This document shows, piece after piece, positions 1 through 8,487 of a stretch of 42,030 nt of DNA. Below the pieces are notes generated by a model. The model was not told the DNA's origin. It did not search any database and worked only from the letters and a program-made list of their open reading frames with translations. Both the position numbers and the translations under genes were made by a program. Origin of the DNA: CAZIGM01 sp964538675 (GTDB taxonomy: Bacteria > Bacillota > Bacilli > Tepidibacillales > Tepidibacillaceae); the NCBI GenBank assembly GCA_964538675.1, contig CAZIGM010000012.1:1-42030 (forward strand), read 5' to 3'. How positions within the stretch are numbered: the stretch's first letter is position 1; each line of letters starts with the position of its first letter.

Positions 1-41
1 CATTTTAAAAATATATATATACAAATATATGCACTATAAAA

Positions 42-71
42 TTGACAGTGGTTCTTTTAGTAAGATAAAAT
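42..71 (+). promoter_or_regulatory. Candidate vegetative promoter for nhaA
   Basis: A perfect -35 hexamer TTGACA at 42-47 is followed after 18 bases by TAAAAT at 66-71, which resembles a sigma-A -10 box. The predicted start of transcription lies about 60 bases upstream of the nhaA start codon. The surroundings are AT-rich, so the -10 assignment is the weaker half. Confidence 0.45.
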
Positions 72-138
72 AGTTTTTATTAGAAATACATAATTTAGAT
101 TAAATATAATTGTTATTAATAATTTTGGGGGAACTTGC

Positions 139-1287
139 ATGAGAAAAAGAGTAAATTTATTAAGAGAATTTTCAATTCCTTTAATTTCAGGAGTAATAGT
201 AGCTCTTATTTGGGCAAATATTCATCCGGAAAGTTATCATGCTTTTGTACATACAGAAATAATTGGAGGGTTAAACTTCCATTTTTTTGTTCAGGATATT
301 TTTATGGCCTTTTTCTTTGCCATAGCAGCCGTCGAAATAACGCAAAGCTTTTTACCTGGTGGCGATTTAAATCCAATAAAAAAAGCTGTCAATCCACTTT
401 TTGCTACTTTTGGTGGGGTTCTTGGTCCAATAGCAGTATTTTTTATATTAAATAGCTTAATTGGTAGCCCTGATTATACAAATGGATGGGCGATACCTAC
501 AGCGACAGATATTGCTCTTGCATGGTTAGTTGCAAAATTTGTTTTTGGTAGTAGACACCCTGCAGTATCTTTTCTATTATTATTAGCTGTTGCCGATGAT
601 GCAATTGGCTTGGTTATTATAGCTGTATTTTATCCAGATCCATTACATCTTTTTGAACCAATGTGGTTATTAGCTGTTCTTGCTGGTATGATATTTGCGT
701 ATTTATTTAGAAAATTTAACTTAAAAAATTATTGGCCGTACTTGCTTTTAGGTGGGGGGCTAAGTTGGATTGGATTATATAATGCCCATTTACATCCTTC
801 TTTAGCTTTGATAGTAATCATACCTTTTCTTCCACATAGTAGGAGAGCTGATGGACACTTATTTGAAGATTCTTATCATGGAATATCTACACTTAAAAAG
901 TTTGAACATGATTGGAAATTTTTTGTAGATATGGGCTTGTTCTTTTTCGGTATTGCAAATGCAGGCGTAGAATTTAGTGAAATAGGAACATTATCTTGGA
1001 TAATATTAGCATCACTAATAATCGGTAAAACCCTAGGCATCTATTCATTCTCTATGATTGGAAAAAAGTTAGGTTTTTCATTACCAAAGGGAATGGGAAA
1101 GAAAGAATTACTCTTAGCAGGGGTAGTTGCAGCTATGGGACTAACAGTTGCACTATTTATTGCTGATGCAGCATTTACTGATTTAAAAATTCAAGGTGCT
1201 GCAAAAATGGGAGCACTTTTCAGTGCAAGTGTCTTTATAATAGCTTTTGTATTAGGTAAAGCATTAAAAATAAAGAAAATTAAATAA
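139..1287 (+). CDS. nhaA: Na+/H+ antiporter NhaA
   Basis: Integral membrane antiporter that exports Na+ in exchange for H+, serving pH and sodium homeostasis. The 382 residues, close to the usual family length, are almost entirely hydrophobic helices. The family landmarks are visible: a TATD motif at 121-124, matching the unwound-helix region around Asp133 of the E. coli protein, and an adjacent acidic pair Asp153-Asp154 in VADDAIG, equivalent to the essential Asp163-Asp164 pair. The ATG is preceded by a GGGGG ribosome site at about 127-131. The gene stands alone, with a promoter candidate before it and an intrinsic terminator after it. An overlapping frame starting at 135 is a shadow. The family call is secure; the ion specificity is taken from the family. 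Confidence 0.95.
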   Translation: MRKRVNLLREFSIPLISGVIVALIWANIHPESYHAFVHTEIIGGLNFHFFVQDIFMAFFFAIAAVEITQSFLPGGDLNPIKKAVNPLFATFGGVLGPIAVFFILNSLIGSPDYTNGWAIPTATDIALAWLVAKFVFGSRHPAVSFLLLLAVADDAIGLVIIAVFYPDPLHLFEPMWLLAVLAGMIFAYLFRKFNLKNYWPYLLLGGGLSWIGLYNAHLHPSLALIVIIPFLPHSRRADGHLFEDSYHGISTLKKFEHDWKFFVDMGLFFFGIANAGVEFSEIGTLSWIILASLIIGKTLGIYSFSMIGKKLGFSLPKGMGKKELLLAGVVAAMGLTVALFIADAAFTDLKIQGAAKMGALFSASVFIIAFVLGKALKIKKIK

Positions 1288-1309
1288 GTTATTATTATTA
1301 TTGATTAGT

Positions 1310-1346
1310 ACCCGTATTAATTCTTTAGGAATTATTACGGGTTTTT
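1310..1346 (+). terminator. Intrinsic terminator of nhaA
   Basis: ACCCGTA and its complement TACGGGT, extended inward through an imperfect stem (TTAATTC/GAATTAT), form a hairpin at 1310-1342. It is followed by TTTTT, 22 bases after the nhaA stop codon. Confidence 0.8.
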
Positions 1347-1369
1347 ACTATATATGGCATCTTTAGAAT

Positions 1370-1398
1370 TTGTATTATTTAATTTGTTTATATATAAT
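1370..1398 (+). promoter_or_regulatory. Candidate vegetative promoter for the M42 peptidase gene
   Basis: TTGTAT at 1370-1375, a 17-base spacer and TATAAT at 1393-1398 make a good sigma-A-type promoter, with transcription expected to begin about 30 bases before the start codon. Confidence 0.6.
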
Positions 1399-1436
1399 GA
1401 TGTAGGCATTTATTTTATTGTTGAGGAGGTAGAATT

Positions 1437-2513
1437 TTGAAAGATTCAGTATTAAATATTATAGAGGAATTGACTAATGCTTCAGGTGTTTCAGGTAATG
1501 AAGGACCAGCTAGAAAAATTATGGAAAAGCATATAGAGCCATATGCCGATGAAGTAATCGTAGATAATCTTGGTAGTTTAATTGCAAGAAAGGGACAAAA
1601 GGGTCCAAAAGTATTAATAGCTGGACATTTAGATGAAGTAGGATTTATGGTAACTCGTATTACTGATGATGGATTTATAAAGTTCCAAACACTTGGCGGA
1701 TGGTGGGAGCAAGTAATGCTTGCACAAAGAGTTAAGGTACTAACTCGAAAAGGAGAACTACAAGGTATTACAGGGTCTAAGCCTCCACATGTTTTAAAAC
1801 CTGAAGATAGAAAAAAACCAGTTGATGTTAAGGAAATATTTGTTGATATTGGGGCTAAAGATAAAAAGGAAGCTGAAAAATTTGGAGTGCGACCTGGTGA
1901 TTCCATAGTACCCGATTCTAAATTTACTTTAATGAATAACCCAAACTTAATAATGGCAAAAGCTTTAGACAATCGTCTTGGTTGTGCAGCAGCAATTGAA
2001 GTATTTAAAAGACTCAAAGATAAGAAGCATGATAATATATTATATGGAGTGGGAACTGTTCAAGAGGAAGTTGGTTTAAGAGGTGCTCAAACTTCAGCTT
2101 TTACAGTAAAACCAGATATAGCTTTTTCAATCGATACAGGTTTAGCGGGTGATACACCAGGAATTAGTCCAGATGATGCAAGTAGCAAACTAGGGAATGG
2201 TCCACAAATAAATATCTTTGATGCTTCAATGGTACCACATACAGGTTTACGGGATTTCGTAATTAAGGTTGCTGAAGAAGAAAATATACCTTTTCAATAT
2301 GCGACAATTCCATTTGGAGGTACAGATGCTGGTAGGTTCCATATATATGGAAACGGCGTTCCTTCTTTATTTATTGGGATTGCAACAAGATATTTACATA
2401 CACATGCAAGCATTTTTCATCGTGATGACTATGAGAATGCTATAAAATTAATAATAAAAATAATTGAACGTTTAGATGAAAAGACAGTTTCAGAGATAAA
2501 AAAAAATAGTTAA
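1437..2513 (+). CDS. M42 family metallopeptidase (glutamyl aminopeptidase/endoglucanase family)
   Basis: Cytosolic dinuclear-metal aminopeptidase, probably releasing N-terminal residues from peptides. The 358 residues carry the complete M42 metal and catalytic set: His64 and Asp66 in AGHLDEVGF, bridging Asp178 in ALDNRLG, the catalytic pair Glu210-Glu211 in QEEVGLRGA, Asp233 in SIDTG, and His321 in the RYLHTH segment near the C terminus. The start is a TTG, fixed by GAGGAGGT at 1423-1430 with a spacing of six bases. It is the likely counterpart of B. subtilis ysdC, which sits in the same neighbourhood upstream of sspI, ysgA and pheS. Its exact substrate cannot be told from the sequence. Confidence 0.92.
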   Translation: MKDSVLNIIEELTNASGVSGNEGPARKIMEKHIEPYADEVIVDNLGSLIARKGQKGPKVLIAGHLDEVGFMVTRITDDGFIKFQTLGGWWEQVMLAQRVKVLTRKGELQGITGSKPPHVLKPEDRKKPVDVKEIFVDIGAKDKKEAEKFGVRPGDSIVPDSKFTLMNNPNLIMAKALDNRLGCAAAIEVFKRLKDKKHDNILYGVGTVQEEVGLRGAQTSAFTVKPDIAFSIDTGLAGDTPGISPDDASSKLGNGPQINIFDASMVPHTGLRDFVIKVAEEENIPFQYATIPFGGTDAGRFHIYGNGVPSLFIGIATRYLHTHASIFHRDDYENAIKLIIKIIERLDEKTVSEIKKNS

Positions 2514-2564
2514 AAATAAGTGATGAGACGATGTTTACAAACATCACCTCATCACTTATTTTTT
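2514..2564. terminator. Terminator hairpin between the M42 peptidase gene and sspI
   Basis: A long inverted repeat pairs AAATAAGTGATGAG with CTCATCACTTATTT, with an inner GATGTTT/AAACATC stem, followed by TTTT on the plus strand. On the minus strand T-rich sequence also follows, so it can serve the convergent sspI transcript as well. Confidence 0.8.
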
Positions 2565-2648
2565 ATATCGTAAAAGATTAAACATAGCGTAAATCTTAGT
2601 TACTCTTATACCTTTAGATAAAAAACCCCATATGAATTAAGTTCGTCT

Positions 2649-2852
2649 TCACATATTATTATTTAATGTATCAATTAAATTTTCTTGAGTTTTGGTGTCA
2701 ATATTTTCCCAAATAATTTCAAAAACAACACCCAAACCTGGCAAAGTTTTTTCATCTTGTGTTTTTAGAGCATCATTCATCATTTCCACTAATTGATCCT
2801 TTGATTTATCTTTTAAATTAGATATTATAGCATCTCTTAAATCAAACTCCAT
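2649..2852 (-). CDS. sspI: Small acid-soluble spore protein SspI
   Basis: Minor small acid-soluble protein made in the forespore. The 67 residues match the SspI family along their whole length as recalled from B. subtilis (71 residues): LRDAII near the N terminus and the central LPGLGVVFEIIWEN, the most conserved part of the family. The ATG at 2852 is chosen because GGAGG lies seven bases upstream (2864-2860). A longer reading from 2879 would only translate the poly-A and ribosome-binding stretch (KKKKGGKK). The gene is transcribed against its neighbours, beside ysgA and pheS as in Bacillus. Its presence is strong evidence for an endospore former. A sigma-G-like -10 box lies just upstream. 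Confidence 0.92.
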   Translation of the reverse strand: MEFDLRDAIISNLKDKSKDQLVEMMNDALKTQDEKTLPGLGVVFEIIWENIDTKTQENLIDTLNNNM

Positions 2853-2879
2853 CTTTTTTCCTCCTTTTTTTTTTTTCAA

Positions 2880-2886
2880 TAGTATG
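2880..2886 (-). promoter_or_regulatory. Sigma-G-type -10 element upstream of sspI
   Basis: Read on the minus strand, 2886-2880 is CATACTA, an exact match to the forespore sigma-G -10 pattern CATnnTA, 27 bases before the sspI start codon. No convincing -35 (GnATR) is seen at 17-18 bases, so the assignment rests on the -10 and on the gene's known regulon. Confidence 0.4.
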
Positions 2887-2989
2887 TCCTAATTTAAAAA
2901 AAATAGTTTAACCAGAAATAATAAATATAGGAGATAAATGGAATAGAGCTTTGTATTTGAATAAAAAGTGGTTTTATAAAAATAAATTA

Positions 2990-2998
2990 TGCTATAAT
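2990..2998 (+). promoter_or_regulatory. Extended -10 promoter candidate for ktrA
   Basis: TGC followed by TATAAT at 2993-2998 is a perfect extended -10. The -35 region is poor. The ktrA start codon is 36 bases downstream. Confidence 0.45.
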
Positions 2999-3033
2999 GA
3001 ATTTTGAAATAACATGCTAGAAAGGGGATAATT

Positions 3034-3699
3034 ATGGGTAAGCAGTATGCAGTTATTGGTTTAGGTCGTTTTGGCTCTAGTGTTGCGAAATCATTATATG
3101 AATTAAATCATGATGTTATGGCAATTGATATTGATGAAGAAAAAATCCAAAATAACCTAAATAATGTAACACATGCAGTACAAGCAGATACTACAGATGA
3201 GGTTGCCTTAAAATCTTTGGGAATTAGTAACTTTGATGTTGTAGTAATTGCTATTGGAGAAAATATTCAAGCAAGTATACTCACAACTTTATTAATAAAG
3301 GATTTAGGAATAGATATTATAGTTGTAAAGGCTCAAAATCAACTTCATGCAAAAGTATTATATAAAATAGGTGCTACAAAAGTAATTTTCCCTGAAAGAG
3401 ATATGGGCGTACGAGTTGCTCATAATTTAGTAACACCAAATATTTTAGATTATATAGAGCTTTCTGAAGAATATAGTATTGTGGAGATAATTTCTAGTGC
3501 TGAAATGGCTGGTAAAACATTAGGAGACTTAGATATAAGAGCTAAATATGGATGTAATGTTATGGCGCTAAAAAATGATGACCATATTAATGTTGCGCCA
3601 AGTGCAACTGATTTAATAAAAGAAGAGGATATAATGGTTGTCATTGGACACAATAAAGATTTACGAAGATTTGAAGAATATGTAATTAACGGAAAGTGA
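3034..3699 (+). CDS. ktrA: KtrA/TrkA-type potassium channel gating subunit (RCK protein)
   Basis: Cytoplasmic regulatory ring subunit of a Ktr/Trk potassium uptake channel, which binds nucleotide and opens or closes a membrane KtrB/TrkH partner. The 221 residues match KtrA (about 222). An N-terminal Rossmann TrkA-N domain shows GLGRFG at 9-14 and an acidic end of strand two (Asp32, Asp34), and a TrkA-C (RCK_C) domain fills roughly residues 135-221. A GGGG ribosome site precedes the ATG. No ktrB-like membrane subunit is present in the window, so the partner must be elsewhere, as for unlinked ktrC-ktrD in B. subtilis. The next gene starts six bases after the stop, so the two are probably co-transcribed. 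Confidence 0.88.
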   Translation: MGKQYAVIGLGRFGSSVAKSLYELNHDVMAIDIDEEKIQNNLNNVTHAVQADTTDEVALKSLGISNFDVVVIAIGENIQASILTTLLIKDLGIDIIVVKAQNQLHAKVLYKIGATKVIFPERDMGVRVAHNLVTPNILDYIELSEEYSIVEIISSAEMAGKTLGDLDIRAKYGCNVMALKNDDHINVAPSATDLIKEEDIMVVIGHNKDLRRFEEYVINGK

Positions 3700-3705
3700 T
3701 AAATA

Positions 3706-4494
3706 ATGGAATTAATAGAATCTATTCATAACCCTAAAGTTTCACTTTGGTACCAATTAAAGAATAAAAAGGGAAGAGACAATCAAGGATTATATATAAT
3801 TGAAGGTATTAAGCTTATTGAAGAGGCTATTGTATCTAATCAGGATATAAATTTAATTATTCTTAATAAAGAAATAAATATACCTGTATCAATAGCAGAA
3901 TTACTGTTGAAAAAAGATATTAAAATTATTACTGTTTCAAATGCAGTATTTACTAAATTATCAGATACAGAGACTCCACAAGGTATTTTAGCGATAATTA
4001 GAAAAAAATTTTACAAATTTAATCAATTAATTGACGATAATAATAATTTTATATTGCTTATCGATGGCATACAAGATCCTGGCAATTTAGGAACAATCAT
4101 TAGAAGTGCTGATGCTGGAGGAATAAGTGGAATTATTCTAGGTAATAACACAGTTGAATTATATAATCCTAAAGTAATTCGTGCTGCAATGGGATCAATA
4201 TTTCATCTCCCTATTTTAATTAGTGATTTGGATGATAGTATAAAGAAATTAAAGGAATTAAAAATAAGAATATTAGGGACAAGTCCTTATGCAAAGCAAG
4301 AATATTACAATGTTGATTTAGTTAATAATATTGCTATATTAATAGGAAACGAAGCAAAAGGATTATCAGAAATAAGACAAAAAGATACTGATTGTATGAT
4401 TAAAATACCGATTATGGGTAAAGCTGAGTCTTTAAATGTTGCAATGGCAACAACAATAGTAATATATGAACATGTACGACAAAAAATAGGTTGA
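3706..4494 (+). CDS. TrmH/SpoU family RNA 2'-O-ribose methyltransferase (YsgA/RlmP-like)
   Basis: SAM-dependent RNA methyltransferase of the SPOUT (alpha/beta-knot) class. An N-terminal substrate-binding domain at about 1-100, starting IESIHNPKV, is followed by the three SpoU motifs: DPGNLGTIIRSADA at 124-137 (motif 1), LIGNEAKGL at 212-220 (motif 2) and IPIMGKAESLNVA at 234-246 (motif 3). The 262 residues are typical. Position beside sspI and just before pheS matches B. subtilis ysgA, reported to methylate 23S rRNA at G2553 (RlmP); assigning the same target here is inference. The gene lies six bases after ktrA. Confidence 0.88.
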   Translation: MELIESIHNPKVSLWYQLKNKKGRDNQGLYIIEGIKLIEEAIVSNQDINLIILNKEINIPVSIAELLLKKDIKIITVSNAVFTKLSDTETPQGILAIIRKKFYKFNQLIDDNNNFILLIDGIQDPGNLGTIIRSADAGGISGIILGNNTVELYNPKVIRAAMGSIFHLPILISDLDDSIKKLKELKIRILGTSPYAKQEYYNVDLVNNIAILIGNEAKGLSEIRQKDTDCMIKIPIMGKAESLNVAMATTIVIYEHVRQKIG

Positions 4495-4512
4495 AAAATG
4501 GATAATCTATAC

Positions 4513-4541
4513 TTGAAGTTCTAATTATTCATCGTTATAAT
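4513..4541 (+). promoter_or_regulatory. Vegetative promoter of the pheST T-box operon
   Basis: TTGAAG at 4513-4518, a 17-base spacer and a perfect TATAAT at 4536-4541 place the transcription start about eight bases later, directly in front of the T-box leader. Confidence 0.75.
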
Positions 4542-4555
4542 AATAACAATAATAA

Positions 4556-4800
4556 AATAAGACAAATGCTAGGAAAGAGAAAAGTAAACAAAGTTATGTC
4601 TTTTAAGGGAGGAGATGTCGATGATTGTAAACATCTCTAAGATGTACTTGTTGAAGTTCACTCTGGAGCAGGACCTCTGAAATGAAGAAGTAGGAGATTA
4701 CGTTTGATAACGTTATTAATTTATAAGTGTGAATATGGAATATATTCATATTAGGGTGGTACCGCGGTCTTTCGTCCCTTGAGGATAGAAGACCTTTATT
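4556..4800 (+). promoter_or_regulatory. T-box riboswitch (phenylalanine-specific) upstream of pheS
   Basis: The conserved T-box sequence AGGGTGGTACCGCG is present at 4753-4766. It runs into a terminator stem GGTCTT (4766-4771) / AAGACC (4789-4794) followed by a T-rich tract. Upstream lies a long stem I region. Its specifier loop reads GAAG-TTC-A, with TTC at 4657-4659, the phenylalanine codon expected for a leader of pheST. Uncharged tRNA-Phe pairing with TTC and with the TGG bulge would stabilise the antiterminator and allow read-through. The 5' boundary is approximate. Confidence 0.95.
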
Positions 4801-4837
4801 TATTTTGATAGGTAATAAGAATAAGGGGGTTATTTAT

Positions 4838-5869
4838 ATGAGAGAACAATTGGAGATATTAAAACAAAAAATCCTGCATGAGATAAGGAATGCTAATACT
4901 ATTGAGGATTTGCATGAGATAAAAGTTAAAAATTTAGGAAAAAAAGGTCCAATTACCGAAATTTCAAGAAATTTATGTAATTTATCGCCAGAAGAACGTC
5001 CGAAGATGGGTCAATTCGTTAATGAATTAAGAGAGGAAATTCATCAGATATTAAATACTAAAGAAGAGATTTTTAGAAAAGAAATGATTAAGCAAATAAT
5101 TAAAGAAGAGACAATTGATGTAACTCTTCCAGGTTTACCATTAACACATGGCAATACCCATCCTCTTAATCGAGTTATCGAGGAGATAGAAGATATATTT
5201 ATTGGAATGGGTTTTGATATAGCCGAAGGACCTGAAGTAGAGAAGGATTATTATAATTTTGAAGCCTTGAATTTACCAAAAGATCATCCAGCAAGAGATA
5301 TGCATGATTCTTTTTATATAACTGAAGAGATTTTATTAAGAACTCATACTTCTCCTGTACAAATAAGAACAATGTTAGAAAAAAATGGTGAAGGTCCTGT
5401 AAAGATAATTTGTCCTGGAAAAGTATATAGACGTGATGATGATGATGCAACACATTCACATCAATTCACACAAATCGAAGGTCTAGTTGTTGATGAGAAT
5501 ATCGCAATGTCGGATCTTAAAGGTTTGTTATTAAATTTTGCAAGACAAATGTATGGTGATAATACAAAAATTCGCTTGCGTCCGAGTTTTTTTCCTTTTA
5601 CTGAACCAAGTGCAGAGGTAGATGTTTCTTGTTTTTGTAAGGGAGAAGGTTGCAAAATTTGTAAAGATACTGGATGGATTGAAATATTAGGTGCTGGAAT
5701 GGTCCATCCAAAAGTTCTTGAAAATGCAGGGTTTGATTCAAATAAATATACTGGATTTGCATTTGGGTTAGGTATAGAAAGAATTGCAATGCTGAAATAT
5801 GGAATCGAAGATATACGTCATTTTTTCACAAACGATTTAAGATTTCTTGAACAGTTTAAAATAATGTAA
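4838..5869 (+). CDS. pheS: Phenylalanine--tRNA ligase alpha subunit
   Basis: Catalytic subunit of the (alpha-beta)2 phenylalanyl-tRNA synthetase, which charges tRNA-Phe in the cytoplasm. The start is the ATG at 4838, with AAGGGGG eight bases upstream; an upstream TTG in frame at 4805 only adds leader sequence. This gives 343 residues, against about 344 in B. subtilis. An N-terminal coiled-coil arm (about 1-85) is followed by the class II core, with motif 2 around GKVYRRDDDDATHSHQF (about 195-211) and motif 3 around FGLGIERIAML (about 309-319). Cysteines in the SCFCKGEGCKIC segment (about 264-275) are typical of this subunit. Expression is controlled by the T-box just upstream; pheT follows after 12 bases. 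Confidence 0.97.
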   Translation: MREQLEILKQKILHEIRNANTIEDLHEIKVKNLGKKGPITEISRNLCNLSPEERPKMGQFVNELREEIHQILNTKEEIFRKEMIKQIIKEETIDVTLPGLPLTHGNTHPLNRVIEEIEDIFIGMGFDIAEGPEVEKDYYNFEALNLPKDHPARDMHDSFYITEEILLRTHTSPVQIRTMLEKNGEGPVKIICPGKVYRRDDDDATHSHQFTQIEGLVVDENIAMSDLKGLLLNFARQMYGDNTKIRLRPSFFPFTEPSAEVDVSCFCKGEGCKICKDTGWIEILGAGMVHPKVLENAGFDSNKYTGFAFGLGIERIAMLKYGIEDIRHFFTNDLRFLEQFKIM

Positions 5870-5881
5870 GGGGGGATTGAG

Positions 5882-8299
5882 ATGAAGGTATCTTATAATT
5901 GGTTATCACAATACGTTGATATAAATGATATAAATCCTTATGATTTAGCGGATAAATTGACTTTAGCTGGTGTAGTGGTTGATGTAGTACAAGAATTAGG
6001 AGAGAATTTACAAGATGTAGTTGTAGGTTATGTTGTTAACAGGGAGAATCATCCTAATGCAGAGAAATTAAGTTTATGTAAAGTAGATATTGGTGATGGT
6101 GAGATTCACCAAATTATATGTGGGGCTAGTAATGTTAATACTGGGCAAAAAGTACCGGTGGCCAAACTTGGCGCCAAGCTTCCTAATGGGCTTAAAATTA
6201 AAGAGGTGAAACTTCGTGGTATCGAATCTTCTGGAATGATTTGTTCAGCAGAAGAATTAGGGCTAAACAAAAAATTACTTTCTAAAGAAAAGACAGAAGG
6301 TATATTAATTCTAAATTCCGATGCAATAGTTGGTGAAGACGTAAAAGAATTATTAGATTTAAATGATTATATATTTGAACTTGATCTTACTCCTAATCGT
6401 TCTGACTGCCTAAGTCTAATAGGTGTAGCCTATGAAGTTGCAGCTATCTTGGATAAAGAGATAAAAATCCCTAAAGATAATTTAGGAGTAAAAATAAGTA
6501 ATGATAATAAAATAAATATTCAGATTACAGCACCAGAAGCATGTAAGCATTATTCTGCTAGGTTATTAACTGATGTAAAGGTAGCTGAATCACCTTATTG
6601 GTTGCAAAACCGTTTAATAACTTCTGGAATAAGACCAATTAATAACTTGGTTGATATAACAAATTATGTATTATTAGAATATGGTCAACCATTGCATGCA
6701 TTTGATTATAACTATTTAGAAAAGTCATTTATAGAAGTTAGGTTAGCAAAACCAAATGAGAAAATAATTACTTTAGATGATCAAATAAGAGAACTTGATG
6801 AAGAGATGTTACTAATAACAGATCAGGTTAAACCAATAGCATTAGCAGGAGTAATGGGGGGGGCTAATAGTGAGGTAACCTCTGAGACTACACAAGTCTT
6901 ATTAGAATCAGCATTCTTTAATAGAACATTTATTGGAAAAACAGCTAGAAAGCTAGGATTAAGATCGGAAGCAAGTTTAAGATTTGAAAAAGGTGTTGAT
7001 CCCAATCGAATTTATTCTGCATTAAATAGAGCAACAGAACTTTTAGTTGAATTAGCTGATGCAAAAGTTGTTGGTGATATATATGAAGATAAAGTTTTAT
7101 CCCCTAAAGAAAAAGAGATAATGATAAACCCAAATAAAGTAAATAAATTATTGGGAACTCAATTGCAAGCTAATGATATGAAAGATATTTTCAGAAGATT
7201 AAGGTTTCAGGTAAAGGATCAAAATGATTCATTAATGATTTCAATACCTTCCAGAAGGAATGATATTGAGATAGAAGTGGACTTAGTCGAAGAAGTGGCG
7301 CGTATTTATGGTTATGATAATATTCCAATAACATTTCCAAGCAGCATTTATACTCAAGGAGGATTAACAGATAAACAAAAGCTTTATCGTAAAATAAAAA
7401 AATATCTGCAATCGTCTGGATTACAAGAAGTTATTACCTATACATTAACCTCTAGTAAGAAAAGGGAGGCAGTAAAAGGGTTACATGAGCAAAGTAATCC
7501 AATTAAATTACTAACCCCATTAAGTGAAGAAAGAGAATATTTAAGGACTGAATTACTTCCTAATCTTTTAGAAGTGGCTCAATATAATGCTAATCGCCAA
7601 AATTTAGATATTCGTATTTTTGAGATAGGGACAATTTTTACAAAGAATATGGAAAAACAAACTGATTTACCAGATGAGAAATTGATTGTAGCTGGGTTAT
7701 TTACTGGAGCGTTGCCAAAATATTGGCAAGGACCATTTAAACCAATAGATTTTTATTATGTAAAAGGAATTTTAGAAGAGTTATTTAGTGAATTAGGTCT
7801 TAAGGACGTAAATTACAGTGTTTCAGCAATAGAGGGATACCATGAAGGTAGAACAGCAATTATAACAGTTGATGGCAAAAAGATTGGACATATCGGTCAG
7901 ATTCATCCCGAATTACAATATCAATATGATCTAATAAATGTTTATGTGTTTGAATTAGATTTTAATTTGTTACTAGAAGTAACTAATACAAATATTGAAT
8001 ATAAACAATCACCAAAATATCCAGCTGTACAAAGAGATATTGCTTTAGTAGTATCTGAAGAAATTGAGACGAAAAATATTATGAATACTATTAAGGAAAG
8101 TGTGAACGAATTACTTGAAGGGTTATTACTATTTGATGTATATACTGGTGAACAAGTTGGTATAGGCAAGAAAAGCTTAGCTTTCTCTTTAACATTTAGA
8201 AGTAATGAACGAACATTAACAGATGAAGAGGTAACTCAAATAAATAATAAAATTATTAATAAATTAATAGAGAAATATCAGGTAGAGTTAAGAAAATAA
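5882..8299 (+). CDS. pheT: Phenylalanine--tRNA ligase beta subunit
   Basis: Large subunit of phenylalanyl-tRNA synthetase, responsible for editing and tRNA binding. The 805 residues match the family's length. The order of domains is the standard one: an N-terminal tRNA-binding (EMAP-like) OB domain at about 40-150, the B3/B4 editing domain at about 210-385 (HYSARLL to RLGLRSEASLRFEKG), the B5 domain at about 405-475, a catalytic-like core, and a C-terminal FDX-ACB anticodon-binding domain at about 712-805, starting near YPAVQRDIALVV. The ATG follows a strong GGGGGG ribosome site and lies 12 bases after pheS, so both are made from the T-box transcript. The unusual duplicated terminator region follows. 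Confidence 0.97.
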   Translation: MKVSYNWLSQYVDINDINPYDLADKLTLAGVVVDVVQELGENLQDVVVGYVVNRENHPNAEKLSLCKVDIGDGEIHQIICGASNVNTGQKVPVAKLGAKLPNGLKIKEVKLRGIESSGMICSAEELGLNKKLLSKEKTEGILILNSDAIVGEDVKELLDLNDYIFELDLTPNRSDCLSLIGVAYEVAAILDKEIKIPKDNLGVKISNDNKINIQITAPEACKHYSARLLTDVKVAESPYWLQNRLITSGIRPINNLVDITNYVLLEYGQPLHAFDYNYLEKSFIEVRLAKPNEKIITLDDQIRELDEEMLLITDQVKPIALAGVMGGANSEVTSETTQVLLESAFFNRTFIGKTARKLGLRSEASLRFEKGVDPNRIYSALNRATELLVELADAKVVGDIYEDKVLSPKEKEIMINPNKVNKLLGTQLQANDMKDIFRRLRFQVKDQNDSLMISIPSRRNDIEIEVDLVEEVARIYGYDNIPITFPSSIYTQGGLTDKQKLYRKIKKYLQSSGLQEVITYTLTSSKKREAVKGLHEQSNPIKLLTPLSEEREYLRTELLPNLLEVAQYNANRQNLDIRIFEIGTIFTKNMEKQTDLPDEKLIVAGLFTGALPKYWQGPFKPIDFYYVKGILEELFSELGLKDVNYSVSAIEGYHEGRTAIITVDGKKIGHIGQIHPELQYQYDLINVYVFELDFNLLLEVTNTNIEYKQSPKYPAVQRDIALVVSEEIETKNIMNTIKESVNELLEGLLLFDVYTGEQVGIGKKSLAFSLTFRSNERTLTDEEVTQINNKIINKLIEKYQVELRK

Positions 8300-8310
8300 G
8301 TATTAACACC

Positions 8311-8336
8311 GAGGGGCTGTTTTAAACAACAGCCCC
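8311..8336 (+). repeat. Direct repeat copy 1: terminator hairpin sequence after pheT
   Basis: The 26 bases at 8311-8336 are identical to those at 8488-8513 and consist of the hairpin stem GGGGCTGTT/AACAGCCCC. This copy is followed by ATCATG, not by a T-run, so it probably folds without terminating; the second copy keeps the T-run. Confidence 0.9.
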
Positions 8337-8487
8337 ATCATGTTGTTGTGAAAGTCAACAACATGACAGACTGAAGAAAATGTACTAGTTCAAGGCACAT
8401 TAAAATCGAGGAACGGAGCTTACTTTGACGTAAGTGAGTACCGGAGATTTTAATAGTAACGAAGAAATAGGGCTTTTTCTACAGTCT
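8337..8487. mobile_element. Terminator-inserted small palindromic element, copy A (MITE/REP-like, non-coding)
   Basis: This 151-bp insert lies between two identical 26-bp terminator copies. It begins with a hairpin (8339-8348 with 8356-8365) and then has a unit bounded by 14-bp inverted ends with one mismatch: CAGACTGAAGAAAA at 8367-8380 and its counterpart at 8475-8488. Inside are nested stems ATTAAAATC/GATTTTAAT (8399-8407/8446-8454), CGG/CCG, and CTTAC/GTAAG around a six-base loop. The segment 8413-8489 aligns without gaps to 40658-40734, with 65 of 77 positions identical. No coding sequence is present. The boundaries are those of the direct repeats and could shift by a few bases. Confidence 0.7.

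Noticed and set aside
135..455. Overlapping frame at the start of nhaA
   Set aside because: It is a Ser/Cys/Phe-rich shadow in another frame of the clearly recognised antiporter gene.
8339..8365. The hairpin after the first pheT terminator copy as a separate terminator
   Set aside because: The stem CATGTTGTTG/CAACAACATG is perfect but no T-run follows; it is better seen as part of the inserted element.
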